Below are positions 36,556 through 45,634 of a stretch of 64,000 nucleotides of DNA, in pieces. Every line of letters begins with the position of its first letter. Within the stretch, counting starts at the first letter, position 1. A program made the translations under genes and the position numbers. The notes under the pieces were generated by a model, which was not told where the DNA came from, searched no databases, and saw only the letters and a list, made by a program, of their open reading frames with translations. Origin of the DNA: Photobacterium indicum (GTDB lineage: Bacteria > Pseudomonadota > Gammaproteobacteria > Enterobacterales > Vibrionaceae); NCBI RefSeq assembly GCF_003026215.1, contig NZ_PYOC01000018.1, positions 21,148-85,147 on the forward strand. Direction: 5' to 3'.

Positions 36556-37332
36556 ATGACTATCCATCTTGTTGTTATTGATGCCTTAAATCTTATTCGT
36601 CGTGTTCATGCAGCTCAACCTGGTGAACCAGACGTACAAAATACCGCTCGTGTTTGTTGTCAGGCATTAAGCAAGATCATTAAGTTCAGCGAACCGTCTC
36701 ATATTGTGGCTGTTTTTGATCATCATGGTGATGACCGAGGATGGCGAGCAGAGTTATTACCGCACTATAAAGAAGGTCGTAAACCTATGCCGCCAGAACT
36801 TCAGGCGGGTATGGAAATAATTCAAGATGCCTTTATGGACCTCGGCATCGACTCTTTGTTATCTGATGGTGATGAAGCCGACGATTTAGTCGCAACGCTG
36901 GCGCTTAAAGTCGCCTCTCGTCATCAACAGGTCACTATTATCTCAACAGACAAGGGCTATTGTCAGCTACTTAGCCCAACACTAAGAGTGCGTGATTATT
37001 TCCAGCAGCGTTGGTTAGACAGCCCCTTCGTTGAAAAAGAATACGGCGTGAAACCTGAACAACTGCCAGATTACTGGGGGTTAGCAGGAATAAGCTCGAG
37101 TAAAATACCGGGCATACCAGGCATTGGGCCTAAAGCTGCGCTAGAGCTTTTATCGTTATACCCAGATCTTGATACCATTTTGCAGGCAGAAGATTTACCC
37201 ACTAAATGGCAAAAGAAAATCATCGAGCACCGAGAATCGGCAGAAGCGAGTAAAAAAGTCGCGTCATTAAAAACCGACCTAACGCTCGGCTTTAACTTAC
37301 AAGACATTCGCTATTTAGCTCCTAGCTCCTAG
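36556..37332 (+). CDS. xni: Flap endonuclease Xni
   Basis: 5'-nuclease/flap endonuclease-like protein related to the DNA polymerase I 5'-3' exonuclease domain. 258 residues from ATG 36556 (MTIHLVVIDALNLIRRVH); the frame is open 18 codons upstream through the ppnN terminator. Acidic residues of SDGDEADDLVATLA and STDKGY are in place, and the helix-hairpin-helix region IPGIPGIGPKAALELL follows. The C-terminus (LAPSS) is encoded by the start of a heptamer repeat that also supplies the stop codon. Confidence 0.95.
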   Translation: MTIHLVVIDALNLIRRVHAAQPGEPDVQNTARVCCQALSKIIKFSEPSHIVAVFDHHGDDRGWRAELLPHYKEGRKPMPPELQAGMEIIQDAFMDLGIDSLLSDGDEADDLVATLALKVASRHQQVTIISTDKGYCQLLSPTLRVRDYFQQRWLDSPFVEKEYGVKPEQLPDYWGLAGISSSKIPGIPGIGPKAALELLSLYPDLDTILQAEDLPTKWQKKIIEHRESAEASKKVASLKTDLTLGFNLQDIRYLAPSS

Positions 37333-37368
37333 CTCCTAGCTCCTAGCTCCTAGCTCCTAGCTCCTAGC
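37317..37368. repeat. Heptanucleotide tandem repeat (AGCTCCT) x7 plus AGC
   Basis: Seven exact copies (37317-37365) and a partial eighth overlap the xni 3' end. The first two units encode the last residues and the TAG stop. Because 7 is not a multiple of 3, TAG recurs in each frame every 21 bp, so slippage would not extend the protein much. Confidence 0.97.
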
Positions 37369-37401
37369 AAAGAATACGGGTAAACATCGTTATCCACATA
37401 C

Positions 37402-37433
37402 AAAAAAACGCCATCAATTCGATGGCGTTTTTT
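37402..37433. terminator. Bidirectional terminator between xni and rlmM
   Basis: ACGCCATC and GATGGCGT pair across five bases with an A-run before and a T-run after, serving the convergent xni (plus) and rlmM (minus). Confidence 0.92.
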
Positions 37434-37485
37434 ATGTGCTCACGGCTACATTTTACGGCGCATTATCTAGGATAACACCTTGTAA

Positions 37486-38568
37486 TTAGTGCGGAGAACG
37501 ATTATCTAAACAGCGTACATGCACCGTAATTTCTTCACGGTCATGGTAAAGGTGTTTAGCCTGTAGCTCGAACTTCATTCCATTTTTAATGAAGTATTGC
37601 TTTAGGTTTTCAATATCTTGAAGTACTTCATCATAACGACCTTTCATTGGCAGTTTAAGGTTGAAGATAGCTTCTTTTGCCCATGCTTTAACCAGCCACT
37701 CACCCATTAAGTGAGCAACACGAGCAGGCTTTTCGATCATGTCACATACGATCCATGTTACGTTTTTACGCGCAGGTTCAAACTTAAAACCATCGACAGC
37801 GTGATATTTAACTTGGCCTGTATCCATTAGGCTTTGCGCCATTTGACCATTATCAATCGCATGCACAAACATAGAACGTTTTACTAACTGATACGTCCAA
37901 CCGCCTGGGCAAGCCCCCAGATCAACGCCCCACATACCTGGAGCTAAACGTTCATCCCACTCATCACGAGGAATAAATACATGGAAAGCTTCTTCCAGTT
38001 TTAGGGTTGAACGGCTTGGCGCATCTGATGGGAATTTCAAGCGAGGAATACCCATGAAGAACTGCGAATTATTATTTGTGTAAGAGTAACCCACAAAACA
38101 ACAACCCGGTGCGATAAAGCAGACATGAAGTACTGGCTTCCAGGTACTATCTTGTGCGTACAGCACCTCTTTCTTACGCATTGCTTGGCGAAGAGGCACG
38201 GTAAACTTACGGCAGAATTTTAGTAACTCTTTCGCTTCATTTGTGTCTGGCGTTTCAATACGTAGCTCACCACAACGTGGGAAACCTTTTACAGCCTCAA
38301 GGATCGGTGAAATACGATCTTCTTGCGGTAAGTCTGTTAGCAGTTTCGTTGCTGCGAACATTTGACGTGCAAAAATTAATGAAGAAAAAGGCTGTAATTT
38401 AATGAATTTATCGGCATCACCCTGCTGATGAAATTCAAATACCACATAACCGGTATTGTTTTTCGTCCGAGGAAAACCAAATAACTCCAGTTTGTTCGCT
38501 TTATCTTGAACTTCACCGGCACATTCTTTTTCAAAGCCTGGACGACAATACAATATAACGTGATTCAC
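37486..38568 (-). CDS. rlmM: 23S rRNA (cytidine-2498 2'-O)-methyltransferase
   Basis: Methylates C2498 of 23S rRNA using S-adenosylmethionine. The 360-residue protein has an N-terminal THUMP-like domain and a RrmJ-like Rossmann domain with VDLGACPGGWTYQLVKRS near residue 220. A catalytic lysine/aspartate region follows (WIVCDMIEKP, NLKLPMKGR). It is downstream of ygdD, the order gcvA-ygdD-rlmM as in E. coli. Confidence 0.96.
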   Translation of the reverse strand: MNHVILYCRPGFEKECAGEVQDKANKLELFGFPRTKNNTGYVVFEFHQQGDADKFIKLQPFSSLIFARQMFAATKLLTDLPQEDRISPILEAVKGFPRCGELRIETPDTNEAKELLKFCRKFTVPLRQAMRKKEVLYAQDSTWKPVLHVCFIAPGCCFVGYSYTNNNSQFFMGIPRLKFPSDAPSRSTLKLEEAFHVFIPRDEWDERLAPGMWGVDLGACPGGWTYQLVKRSMFVHAIDNGQMAQSLMDTGQVKYHAVDGFKFEPARKNVTWIVCDMIEKPARVAHLMGEWLVKAWAKEAIFNLKLPMKGRYDEVLQDIENLKQYFIKNGMKFELQAKHLYHDREEITVHVRCLDNRSPH

Positions 38569-38577
38569 TTTGAATCC

Positions 38578-38952
38578 TCAAGCTGAGCGCCAGGCAGCCA
38601 TTGCAAGCGCTGCCCAACCAATAATAAAACAAATGCCCCCCAGCGGAGTGATGGGGCCAAACCATTTTATCCCTGTTAATGCCAGCGCATATAAGCTGCC
38701 ACTAAAGAGTAAAATTCCTGTTGCAAAAAACAGGGCTGCGTATAATACCGCTTTTGTCGGCATAATGCGTGCCCATAATCCACATCCGAGCAAAGCAAGT
38801 GTATGCCAAGCTTGATATTGCACGCCGGTATTAAACACATCGAGTAAATATGGCGGCAATTGCGATTTCAATCCGTGCGCGGCAAATGCACCAAGAGCTA
38901 CCATCACCACACCACTTAAGGCTGCGAAAAGTAAGATGTTTCTAGAGTGCAC
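38578..38952 (-). CDS. ygdD: DUF423 family membrane protein
   Basis: A 124-residue inner-membrane protein with four predicted helices. The conserved start ALSGVVMVALGAFAAHGLK and the later VQYQAWHTLALL and TPLGGICFIIGWAAL blocks mark DUF423 (E. coli YgdD). It overlaps the upstream hydrolase by 11 bp, so it is part of the gcvA-hydrolase-ygdD-rlmM run. Function unknown. Confidence 0.93.
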   Translation of the reverse strand: MHSRNILLFAALSGVVMVALGAFAAHGLKSQLPPYLLDVFNTGVQYQAWHTLALLGCGLWARIMPTKAVLYAALFFATGILLFSGSLYALALTGIKWFGPITPLGGICFIIGWAALAMAAWRSA

Positions 38953-39652
38953 TCACGCTCTCCTTAATAAACTCAACCAAATATTTCACTGTCTTTTCTC
39001 GGTTTTCTTGCTCGGTATAACCTGATTTTTTTCTCGGTTTTAAACTATGATCACCATCAGGTAAAAATTTCACAGAAACCGAATCAGCATACTGCCACCC
39101 TTCGACTTCTGGCCGCGTACCAAACGTATCACGCTCACCTTGCAGAATTAGTGTCGGTAAAGTTGCAACTTTTAAATGCTCGCCTCGAAAGTTTTCTGGT
39201 TTCCCCGGCGGGTGAAAAGGAAAACCTAAACACGCAACACCCTGTACTTTCGCCGTACAGTTTTCAACATCTGGCGATTCATTAGCAACATCACTTACGA
39301 TCAAGCTCGCCATACGTCCGCCCATCGATTTACCACCAATCACTAATTTACCATCGGCAAATTGATCAATATGGTGCTGCAAATCGAGTAATAGCTTAGG
39401 TTGACGATCAGGCGGGCGTTTTTTGCCATCTTCCTGACGTTTAACCATATAAGGAAAGTTAAAACGAATTACCCGAATGCTATGCGCGGCAATACCTTGA
39501 GCAATTGCCGTCATAAACTCATGATCCATGCCGGCCCCTGCGCCATGGGCAAACAGAAACGTCGCTATTGCCTCTTCATCACATTTAGGGCCATCCACAA
39601 GGTAGATAGGCAATGCAGGCTTCTCGTTAGCTTCTACGTCAGAATTAGGCAT
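38942..39652 (-). CDS. Alpha/beta hydrolase of the KANL3/Tex30-like family
   Basis: A 236-residue cytoplasmic hydrolase from ATG 39652 (AGGAAG site eight bases upstream, inside the gcvA 3' end); the frame is open 36 codons further into gcvA. The serine nucleophile elbow is GKSMGGR near residue 111, preceded by the oxyanion-forming FAHGAGAGMDH; GERDTFG and DGDHSL supply the acid and histidine. Substrate unknown. It overlaps gcvA by 8 bp and is inserted between gcvA and ygdD relative to E. coli. Confidence 0.88.
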   Translation of the reverse strand: MPNSDVEANEKPALPIYLVDGPKCDEEAIATFLFAHGAGAGMDHEFMTAIAQGIAAHSIRVIRFNFPYMVKRQEDGKKRPPDRQPKLLLDLQHHIDQFADGKLVIGGKSMGGRMASLIVSDVANESPDVENCTAKVQGVACLGFPFHPPGKPENFRGEHLKVATLPTLILQGERDTFGTRPEVEGWQYADSVSVKFLPDGDHSLKPRKKSGYTEQENREKTVKYLVEFIKESVSAL

Positions 39653-40553
39653 CCGTAATATCTTCCTGTTCTCTTGCCGCTTTTGCCAATACCCAATCAC
39701 GGAAGGCTTGAATACGGCCAGTTTCAGCTTGTCGCTCCTGACAAACCAAATAAAACGCATTTTTACTCATTAATATTTCATCAAACGGACACACTAATCG
39801 ACCAGCATCTAATTCAGGCTGAGCAAGCACATTATTGCCTAATGCTATTCCCTGCCCATGTACAGCCGCCTGTAATACCATAGTGGAGTGGCTAAAGATC
39901 GGGCCTTGATTAACATTGATGTCACTTAGCTCATAGTGACGAACATAGTTTTTCCATTCTTTTCGCGACGTATCGTGTAAGAGAGTATGTAATTTTAAAT
40001 CACTTAAGCTGCGTAACGGTTTAATGCCAGCGAGTAACATCGGGGAGCAAACCGGTAATAAATATTCTTGATACAGCTTGTCGGCACGTAACCCAGTCCA
40101 ATTACCACGGCCATAATAAATCGCAACATCAACATCATCGGTTAATGATCCTTCATCTAAATCAACCGCCTTAATTCGCACATCAATTTCAGGATGTTGC
40201 TCGTTAAAATCCGCTAAACGAGGCACCAACCATTGAATAGCAAAACTAGGAGGTAAACTAATGGTTAACGCACCTTTCGCTCCCCTTTCTAGCACTTTAT
40301 CTGTTGCTTCAGATATCGCTGAAAAAACATCTTTTATATCGAGAAAGTAACTTTGCCCCTCCTCCGTCAGCAACAATGAACGGTTGCGACGACGAAATAA
40401 TTTCAGCCCAAGAAATTCCTCTAGGGCTTTAATTTGGTGGCTTACAGCAGCTTGTGTGACAAATAACTCTTCCGCTGCTCGCGTAAAACTTAAGTGCCGT
40501 GCGGCTGCTTCAAAAACCTTCAATGAGTTAAGCGGTGGTAATCGTCTAGACAT
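39645..40553 (-). CDS. gcvA: LysR-type regulator GcvA
   Basis: Glycine-cleavage regulator: activates gcvTHP and the divergently transcribed gcvB sRNA. The 302-residue protein has an N-terminal winged helix (FEAAARHLSFTRAAEELFVTQAAVSHQIKALE) split around residues 14-45 and a LysR effector domain. Identification rests on sequence character, the neighbouring ygdD and rlmM, and the divergent gcvB sRNA next door, all as in E. coli. Confidence 0.94.
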   Translation of the reverse strand: MSRRLPPLNSLKVFEAAARHLSFTRAAEELFVTQAAVSHQIKALEEFLGLKLFRRRNRSLLLTEEGQSYFLDIKDVFSAISEATDKVLERGAKGALTISLPPSFAIQWLVPRLADFNEQHPEIDVRIKAVDLDEGSLTDDVDVAIYYGRGNWTGLRADKLYQEYLLPVCSPMLLAGIKPLRSLSDLKLHTLLHDTSRKEWKNYVRHYELSDINVNQGPIFSHSTMVLQAAVHGQGIALGNNVLAQPELDAGRLVCPFDEILMSKNAFYLVCQERQAETGRIQAFRDWVLAKAAREQEDITDA

Positions 40554-40648
40554 AGTTTTCCGATGCTGGCTGATACATTAGTTTTTTTTATGGTGAGTAT
40601 TATAAATTGTCCATTGTTCAAGTGCTACATAAACCCTATTATTCATTT

Positions 40649-40841
40649 CGCAACGTAGGCTTAAGCGTCTGATATTCTGCCCTCTGGCATTATCGGTTAA
40701 GTCAATGTTGCGATGTTGTGTTTGCATATTGTCCGAGTTGTGTCGGACAGGTAGTGAATCTACCATTTACTTCTTTTTTGTTTGACCTGTCTGTCAAAGT
40801 TTGATTCTTAGCACTGCGCCCCAACGCAGTGCTTTTTTTTT
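40649..40841 (+). ncRNA. gcvB: GcvB small RNA
   Basis: Hfq-dependent sRNA that represses many amino-acid and peptide transport mRNAs. Divergent from gcvA, as in E. coli. Promoter TTGTTC (40614-40619), 17 bp, TATTAT (40637-40642) sets the start near 40649, giving about 193 nt. The GU-rich R1 seed GATGTTGTGTTTGCATATTG lies at 40712-40731. The downstream segment with ACCTGTCTGTC matches the E. coli ACCCTGTCTGTC, and the terminator GCACTGCG/CGCAGTGC with nine T closes it (40811-40841). A reading frame on the other strand at 40578-40766 is not a gene. Confidence 0.93.
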
Positions 40842-40992
40842 ATCGGTACCTTTCTAATCGGCAAAACACACACCCAGTAAGTATAATTACTCAGAGAATA
40901 GAGAAATTACTGAAGGAATAGGGATATCTACTTGCCCTTGCCGTAAATAATTAGCATGATCACTCCCTTAAATTTACGCAATGTGACTCACC

Positions 40993-42213
40993 ATGACTGC
41001 TCAATTCGATATCAATCAAGTTTATCAACAGTTTCCAGCCTTACAACAAAACTGCAATGGCCAGCCGCTTGTCTATCTCGATAGTGCAGCAACGGCACAA
41101 AAGCCACTCGCGGTTATTGAAACGATCCAGCAGTATTACAGTGGTCACAATGCCAACGTTCACCGTGGTAGTCATAGCCTAACAGCATCCGCGACGGCAA
41201 AATTTGAACAAGCTCGCCAAACCGTTCAACAATTTATTCATGCTCAGCATAGTTGCGAGATTATTTGGACCCGTGGCGCGACAGAAGCGTTAAATCTTAT
41301 CGCTCAAACATATGCTCGCCAAACGTTACAACCGGGTGATGAAATTTTAGTCAGTGAACTAGAACACCACGCGAATATCGTGCCTTGGCAAATCGTCGCC
41401 GAGCAAACGGGCGCGAACGTGGTTAAAATACCCATGCTTCCCGATTGCACGCTAGACATGGATGCCTTCCACCGGCTATTAACCGATAAAACCAAAATTG
41501 TCGCAATTGCCCATATCACCAATGTGACAGGCACTCGTAACCCTATCGAAGCAATAACAACTGCTGCCCATCATTACAATGCGGTTGTGGTTGTTGATGG
41601 TGCTCAAGGTATTGTTCATGAAACGGTAGATGTTCAAACGCTGGATGCCGACTTTTATGTTTTTTCTGGGCATAAACTCTATGCACCAGCGGGTATAGGT
41701 GTTCTTTATGGCAAGAAAGCACTGCTCGAGGTGATGCCTCCTTGGCACGGTGGTGGCAAGATGGTTGAGAAAGTATCATTTTCTGGTACTACATTTTCAG
41801 CATTGCCGGGTAAATTCGAAGCTGGCACCCCTAATGTCGCAGGTAGCCTTGCATTAGCAACAGCCATTGAATGGTTAGAAAGCTTAGATCGTCATGGTGC
41901 CGAACAACACATTGCACAGCTTCGTCAAAAGGCCATTGAAGGTATTAGTGAAATTGATGATTTACGTATCATCGGCCTACAAGAGCATGCGAGCCTATTT
42001 TCATTTGTTGTTGATGGCGTGCACCACCAAGATATTGCTACCCTACTCGACCAACAAGGCATAGCATTACGAGCTGGACATCATTGTGCTCACCCGATGC
42101 TTGATGCATTAGGGTTAACAGGAACGTTGCGCGTATCCTTGGCCCTATACAACACAGAACAAGACGTTGAGCGCTTTATTGCTGCGCTCCATAAAGCCTG
42201 TAGTTTGCTGTAA
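40993..42213 (+). CDS. csdA: Cysteine desulfurase CsdA
   Basis: PLP enzyme releasing sulfur from cysteine (or cysteine sulfinate) as a persulfide and passing it to CsdE. 406 residues (E. coli 401). PLP lysine K228 is in FSGHKLYAPAG, and the persulfide cysteine C365 in AGHHCAHP. csdE follows 14 bp downstream, and tcdA, whose product depends on CsdA/CsdE sulfur in E. coli, is next on the other strand. The 150 bp between gcvB and csdA show no IscR site I can recognise. Confidence 0.96.
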   Translation: MTAQFDINQVYQQFPALQQNCNGQPLVYLDSAATAQKPLAVIETIQQYYSGHNANVHRGSHSLTASATAKFEQARQTVQQFIHAQHSCEIIWTRGATEALNLIAQTYARQTLQPGDEILVSELEHHANIVPWQIVAEQTGANVVKIPMLPDCTLDMDAFHRLLTDKTKIVAIAHITNVTGTRNPIEAITTAAHHYNAVVVVDGAQGIVHETVDVQTLDADFYVFSGHKLYAPAGIGVLYGKKALLEVMPPWHGGGKMVEKVSFSGTTFSALPGKFEAGTPNVAGSLALATAIEWLESLDRHGAEQHIAQLRQKAIEGISEIDDLRIIGLQEHASLFSFVVDGVHHQDIATLLDQQGIALRAGHHCAHPMLDALGLTGTLRVSLALYNTEQDVERFIAALHKACSLL

Positions 42214-42227
42214 AAAGAGAGAACATC

Positions 42228-42662
42228 ATGACTGACGCGACACTGCCTCAACATCCATTCGGAACAGAAATTACCGCGAACGATATCGTAAAGCAGATGC
42301 AAGCTGCGAATGGCTGGGAAGATAGATACCGCACAGTGATTCAATTAGGTAAAAAACTGCCCGCATTACCTGAGACATTTAAGCACGAAGAATTGAAAGT
42401 GAGTGGCTGCGAAAGCCAAGTGTGGTTAGCGCATGAGGCGCAAGATGGTCAGTTTCATTTTATGGCAGATTCAGATGCGCGTATTGTTCGCGGCCTGATT
42501 ACGTTAGTGCTTGCTGCTTACGAAGGTAAAAATGCAGAAGAGATTCGAGCATTTGATATTGATACCTATTTTGAACAACTAGGTTTGATTGCCCACCTTA
42601 GCCCATCACGTGGCAATGGTTTAAAAGCCATTGTGGAACAAATTAAAACGCTTGCTAACTAG
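42228..42662 (+). CDS. csdE: Sulfur acceptor CsdE (SufE family)
   Basis: Accepts persulfide sulfur from CsdA. The 144-residue protein has the acceptor cysteine C61 in KVSGCESQVW, the same position as in E. coli CsdE. An AGAGA site lies ahead of the ATG, 14 bp from csdA, so it is one operon. Confidence 0.96.
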   Translation: MTDATLPQHPFGTEITANDIVKQMQAANGWEDRYRTVIQLGKKLPALPETFKHEELKVSGCESQVWLAHEAQDGQFHFMADSDARIVRGLITLVLAAYEGKNAEEIRAFDIDTYFEQLGLIAHLSPSRGNGLKAIVEQIKTLAN

Positions 42663-42701
42663 TATCACTTTTTTGAATAAACGATCGTTTGTTTGAATAC
42701 T

Positions 42702-42729
42702 AAAAAGGAGAGCTTCGGCTCTCCTTTTT
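42702..42729. terminator. Bidirectional terminator, csdE / tcdA
   Basis: AAAAAGGAGAGC and GCTCTCCTTTTT pair around a stable TTCG tetraloop between the convergent genes. Confidence 0.95.
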
Positions 42730-42778
42730 ATCGCAAAAATGTACATAAATCAGCGGCTATCGACTTGCCAAGATAGCA

Positions 42779-43591
42779 TTATTTCTGTAAATGCTTTTCA
42801 ACTATTTTTTGAATAATACGAGAAACAGCGACAAAACCGAATGTTGCCGTCACCATTGTTGCGGCACCAAAACCACTCGCACAATCCATTTTTTTAGGCC
42901 CTTCAGCCGATGCTTTGACATTGCATACCGAACCATCTGCTTGTGGGTACTTTAATTGCTCGGTAGAAAACACACAATCAATGCCAAATTTACGTTTTGG
43001 GTTTTTGCTGAAGTTATGAAAGCGGCGTAGCGTATCACGCAGTTTCTTTGCCAGTGGATCTTGGATTGTCTTGGTTAAATCTGTAATTTGAATCTGAGTT
43101 GGATCAGTCTGACCACCCGCACCACCTGTAGTGATCACTTTTAGCTTATTGCTCTTACAATATGCCAGCAGCGCCGCTTTAGGCTTCATACTATCAATAG
43201 CATCAAGAATGTAGTCATAACGCGCATCAATATACTCTGCGATATTCTCGGGAGTAATAAAATCATCAATCAAATTAACCTGACACTCAGGGTTAATCAA
43301 TTTAATACGTGCAGCCATGACTTCAATCTTGCTCTGACCAATGGTACCTGTCATCGCATGGATTTGACGATTGATATTGGTAACACAGATGTCATCCATA
43401 TCAATTAACGTTAATTCACCCACACCTGAACGAGCAAGTGCTTCTGCGGCCCAAGAACCTACACCACCGATGCCAATCACACACACATGCGCAGCACGTA
43501 ATATTTCAACTTCGCTGTTGCCATATAGACGACGTGTGCCACCAAAACGTTGGTTATAATTTTCTGAGGCTGGGGTTTCTAATTCGCGCAT
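42779..43591 (-). CDS. tcdA: tRNA threonylcarbamoyladenosine dehydratase TcdA (CsdL)
   Basis: E1-like enzyme that dehydrates t6A37 of tRNA to cyclic ct6A, working with CsdA/CsdE. 270 residues. The ATP-binding motif GIGGVGSWAAEALARSG lies near residue 38, with LIDMDDICVTNINRQ after it. The C-terminus contains VNCx-like CDS/acidic and membrane-edge helical segments as in E. coli YgdL. Clusters with csdA-csdE and mltA. Confidence 0.95.
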   Translation of the reverse strand: MRELETPASENYNQRFGGTRRLYGNSEVEILRAAHVCVIGIGGVGSWAAEALARSGVGELTLIDMDDICVTNINRQIHAMTGTIGQSKIEVMAARIKLINPECQVNLIDDFITPENIAEYIDARYDYILDAIDSMKPKAALLAYCKSNKLKVITTGGAGGQTDPTQIQITDLTKTIQDPLAKKLRDTLRRFHNFSKNPKRKFGIDCVFSTEQLKYPQADGSVCNVKASAEGPKKMDCASGFGAATMVTATFGFVAVSRIIQKIVEKHLQK

Positions 43592-43632
43592 AAATTATTC
43601 ACTGATAGCTAAGGATCGTTCAGATAAAGAAT

Positions 43633-43653
43633 GAGCGCGTTTTATACGCGCTC
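43633..43653 (-). other. Hairpin between mltA and tcdA
   Basis: GAGCGCG and CGCGCTC form a stem with a seven-base loop, no T-tract on the minus strand. It may stabilise or pause the mltA transcript. Confidence 0.35.
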
Positions 43654-43723
43654 TGGTAGAGATTGTCCAGTATCCCACAAATTGTAGATGAAGGTGATAT
43701 CGCTTAAAGCACTCGACTCAGGC

Positions 43724-44827
43724 TTACTTTTCAGCGTTTGGCATTAACCACGGATCTTCAGTGGCACTGCCTTGAAGCCCAAGCTTCCATACCCGACCAA
43801 AATGTTTATAGTGACCAGCATCCGTTCCTGCCTGTTTCCCCATGCCATGGTATAAATCAAGATGATTCATCTTCACTGCGCCGCCTGTATCAAGCGCCAT
43901 TAGCAACTTCAAGACGTACTGACCGTTCCAGTTACCCGCCTCATCTAATTGAGGGACTTCGGCTAAAATAACACTGCCCATTGGTAAGTATTCTCGATCT
44001 GCGGCTACTGAAGCATGCGCCAGTAATGGAATACCCGCCGTTCCCATCACATCTAAAGAGTCTTTAGGTTGGAAGAAAACATACGATGGGTTTTGCTCTA
44101 ACAACTCACGAACCGTCGCTTCATCATTCGCGTTAACCCATTCTTCAATCGCTTTCAGTGACATTTTTTCACGAGGTACTTCGCCACGTTCAATCAACAC
44201 ACGTCCAATACTGACATAACGATGACCATTTTTACCTTTGTAGGCGAAGTACTGTAATTCACCATCATCGTCGAAATGCACAAAACCGCTGCCTTGCACT
44301 TCCATCATAAAGACATCAAGCATCGATGCACTGTAACCGAGCTCTAATCCTTGGCCGTCTAATGCACCTTGGTAAATCTCTTCACGGCTAGGGCAACGTT
44401 CTTCACACGTTGGCATGCCATAAACAGGATAACGGTATGTCTCATCAGGTTGGTGGCGCAGCTCAATCACAGGTGAGTAATAGCCCGTAAACATCACATT
44501 GCCTTTACTATCTCCGCCCCCCATTTGAGCCACTTGGATACCATAATTCCCAAGCTGGCTAGGGTCGCCGTTTTGTTCTGCCCAGTTTTCTATTTGGCGA
44601 TAAAGTGATTCATATTTTTGAGCCATTGAGGGTGAACGCTCAATCACCTTTTCCATCTGCTCTGAAAAAGCACTGTAATCTTGAGGTTGTTCAGACTCTA
44701 CCGCAGGTACTTCATTCAAGACTAGTTCAAAGTCACCGTCTAAATATTGTTGCCCACGATTTGTAGGCAACTGCGAGCACCCAGCTAAACCAATGATGAC
44801 CATTGCAATTGTTATATTACGAAACAC
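43724..44827 (-). CDS. mltA: Membrane-bound lytic murein transglycosylase A
   Basis: Outer-membrane lipoprotein that cleaves peptidoglycan with formation of 1,6-anhydromuramic acid. 367 residues with a lipobox LAGC (cysteine 17) in a signal peptide. The MltA double-psi barrel segments (GYYSPVIELR, FVHFDDDGELQYFAYKGKNG, and the 3D-domain ALDTGGAVK... HLDLYHGMGKQAG split) are intact, including the catalytic aspartate in ALDTGGA. It is between argA and tcdA as in E. coli. The 245-bp gap upstream (44828-45072) is AT-rich with no clear element. Confidence 0.96.
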   Translation of the reverse strand: MFRNITIAMVIIGLAGCSQLPTNRGQQYLDGDFELVLNEVPAVESEQPQDYSAFSEQMEKVIERSPSMAQKYESLYRQIENWAEQNGDPSQLGNYGIQVAQMGGGDSKGNVMFTGYYSPVIELRHQPDETYRYPVYGMPTCEERCPSREEIYQGALDGQGLELGYSASMLDVFMMEVQGSGFVHFDDDGELQYFAYKGKNGHRYVSIGRVLIERGEVPREKMSLKAIEEWVNANDEATVRELLEQNPSYVFFQPKDSLDVMGTAGIPLLAHASVAADREYLPMGSVILAEVPQLDEAGNWNGQYVLKLLMALDTGGAVKMNHLDLYHGMGKQAGTDAGHYKHFGRVWKLGLQGSATEDPWLMPNAEK

Positions 44828-45072
44828 GGTTAAGACCTATATTAATAAAGTGATGAGCATAATTATTATACCGTGGTAGCACGGTACATTACGAATGTAA
44901 GCAAATACTTACTTCATAAATATGTGAATAATTATTTTATCGGTAAACCGTTTCAATGTGTCATGGTTTTGTTTTTAATGCGATTAAAAACCAGTGGATT
45001 CGCAACCTAGCAAGTGATGGTAAATGAAAAAGACACAACGATGACTAAATCAAGTAGGACGTCACTGTCGGA

Positions 45073-45447
45073 TTACCCTTTTTGGGTGCGGGCAAAAGTT
45101 GAAATATAATGAGCGGGTTGTTGGCGTACTAAACGATTAGATAAATAGTTATACAGATACACATCATCGCCAAGACGATAACTGAGTGTATTACCATCCC
45201 ATTGATAGTGAGTGCTAATTTGTCGTCCATTCACAAAAACACCCGATGCACGTAGTTCAAAGCTATCAGCAGCATAATGTGCGACCTCTTGCTCTGTCCA
45301 TACACCATAAATATTCGTGAGGGGTTTAGGGGCAAACCAATCAACTTTGACCATTCCTGTTGCCATCATGATCGCTGAAATTAGTGTCATAACAATAATT
45401 GAAACAAGAAATGTACTTTGGAATCTTTTGAGATTTGTACTATTCAT
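45073..45447 (-). CDS. DUF2850 family membrane protein
   Basis: A 124-residue protein with one N-terminal membrane helix (FLVSIIVMTLISAIMMATGMV, split around residues 14-34) and a soluble domain with IYGVWTEQEVAHYAADSFELR. I recognise the Vibrionaceae DUF2850 family (Vibrio genomes have it near argA and mltA). Function unknown. Confidence 0.82.
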   Translation of the reverse strand: MNSTNLKRFQSTFLVSIIVMTLISAIMMATGMVKVDWFAPKPLTNIYGVWTEQEVAHYAADSFELRASGVFVNGRQISTHYQWDGNTLSYRLGDDVYLYNYLSNRLVRQQPAHYISTFARTQKG

Positions 45448-45634
45448 TACCTGTCATACACAACGAAATACATGCCGTAATATACCTAATTCAAAAAGGA
45501 ATATTGCGCTAAAACCTTTCGCTTATTGAAGAATGGGATCTTGAATCAAAAAAAATATTACAATACTAACTGTACAATTCCGCCAATTCATTTACTTTGA
45601 GTGAATAAACATTTCCTTACATGGATGTAACACA

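Noticed and set aside
40578..40766. A 62-residue frame opposite to gcvB
   Set aside because: It overlaps the sRNA promoter and seed, and its composition is not protein-like. The plus-strand RNA explains the conservation.
45540..45634. Strong ARG box upstream of argA
   Set aside because: TGAATAAACATTTC and nearby AT-rich stretches are only a loose match and no second box is spaced one turn away, so I only mention it in the argA entry.
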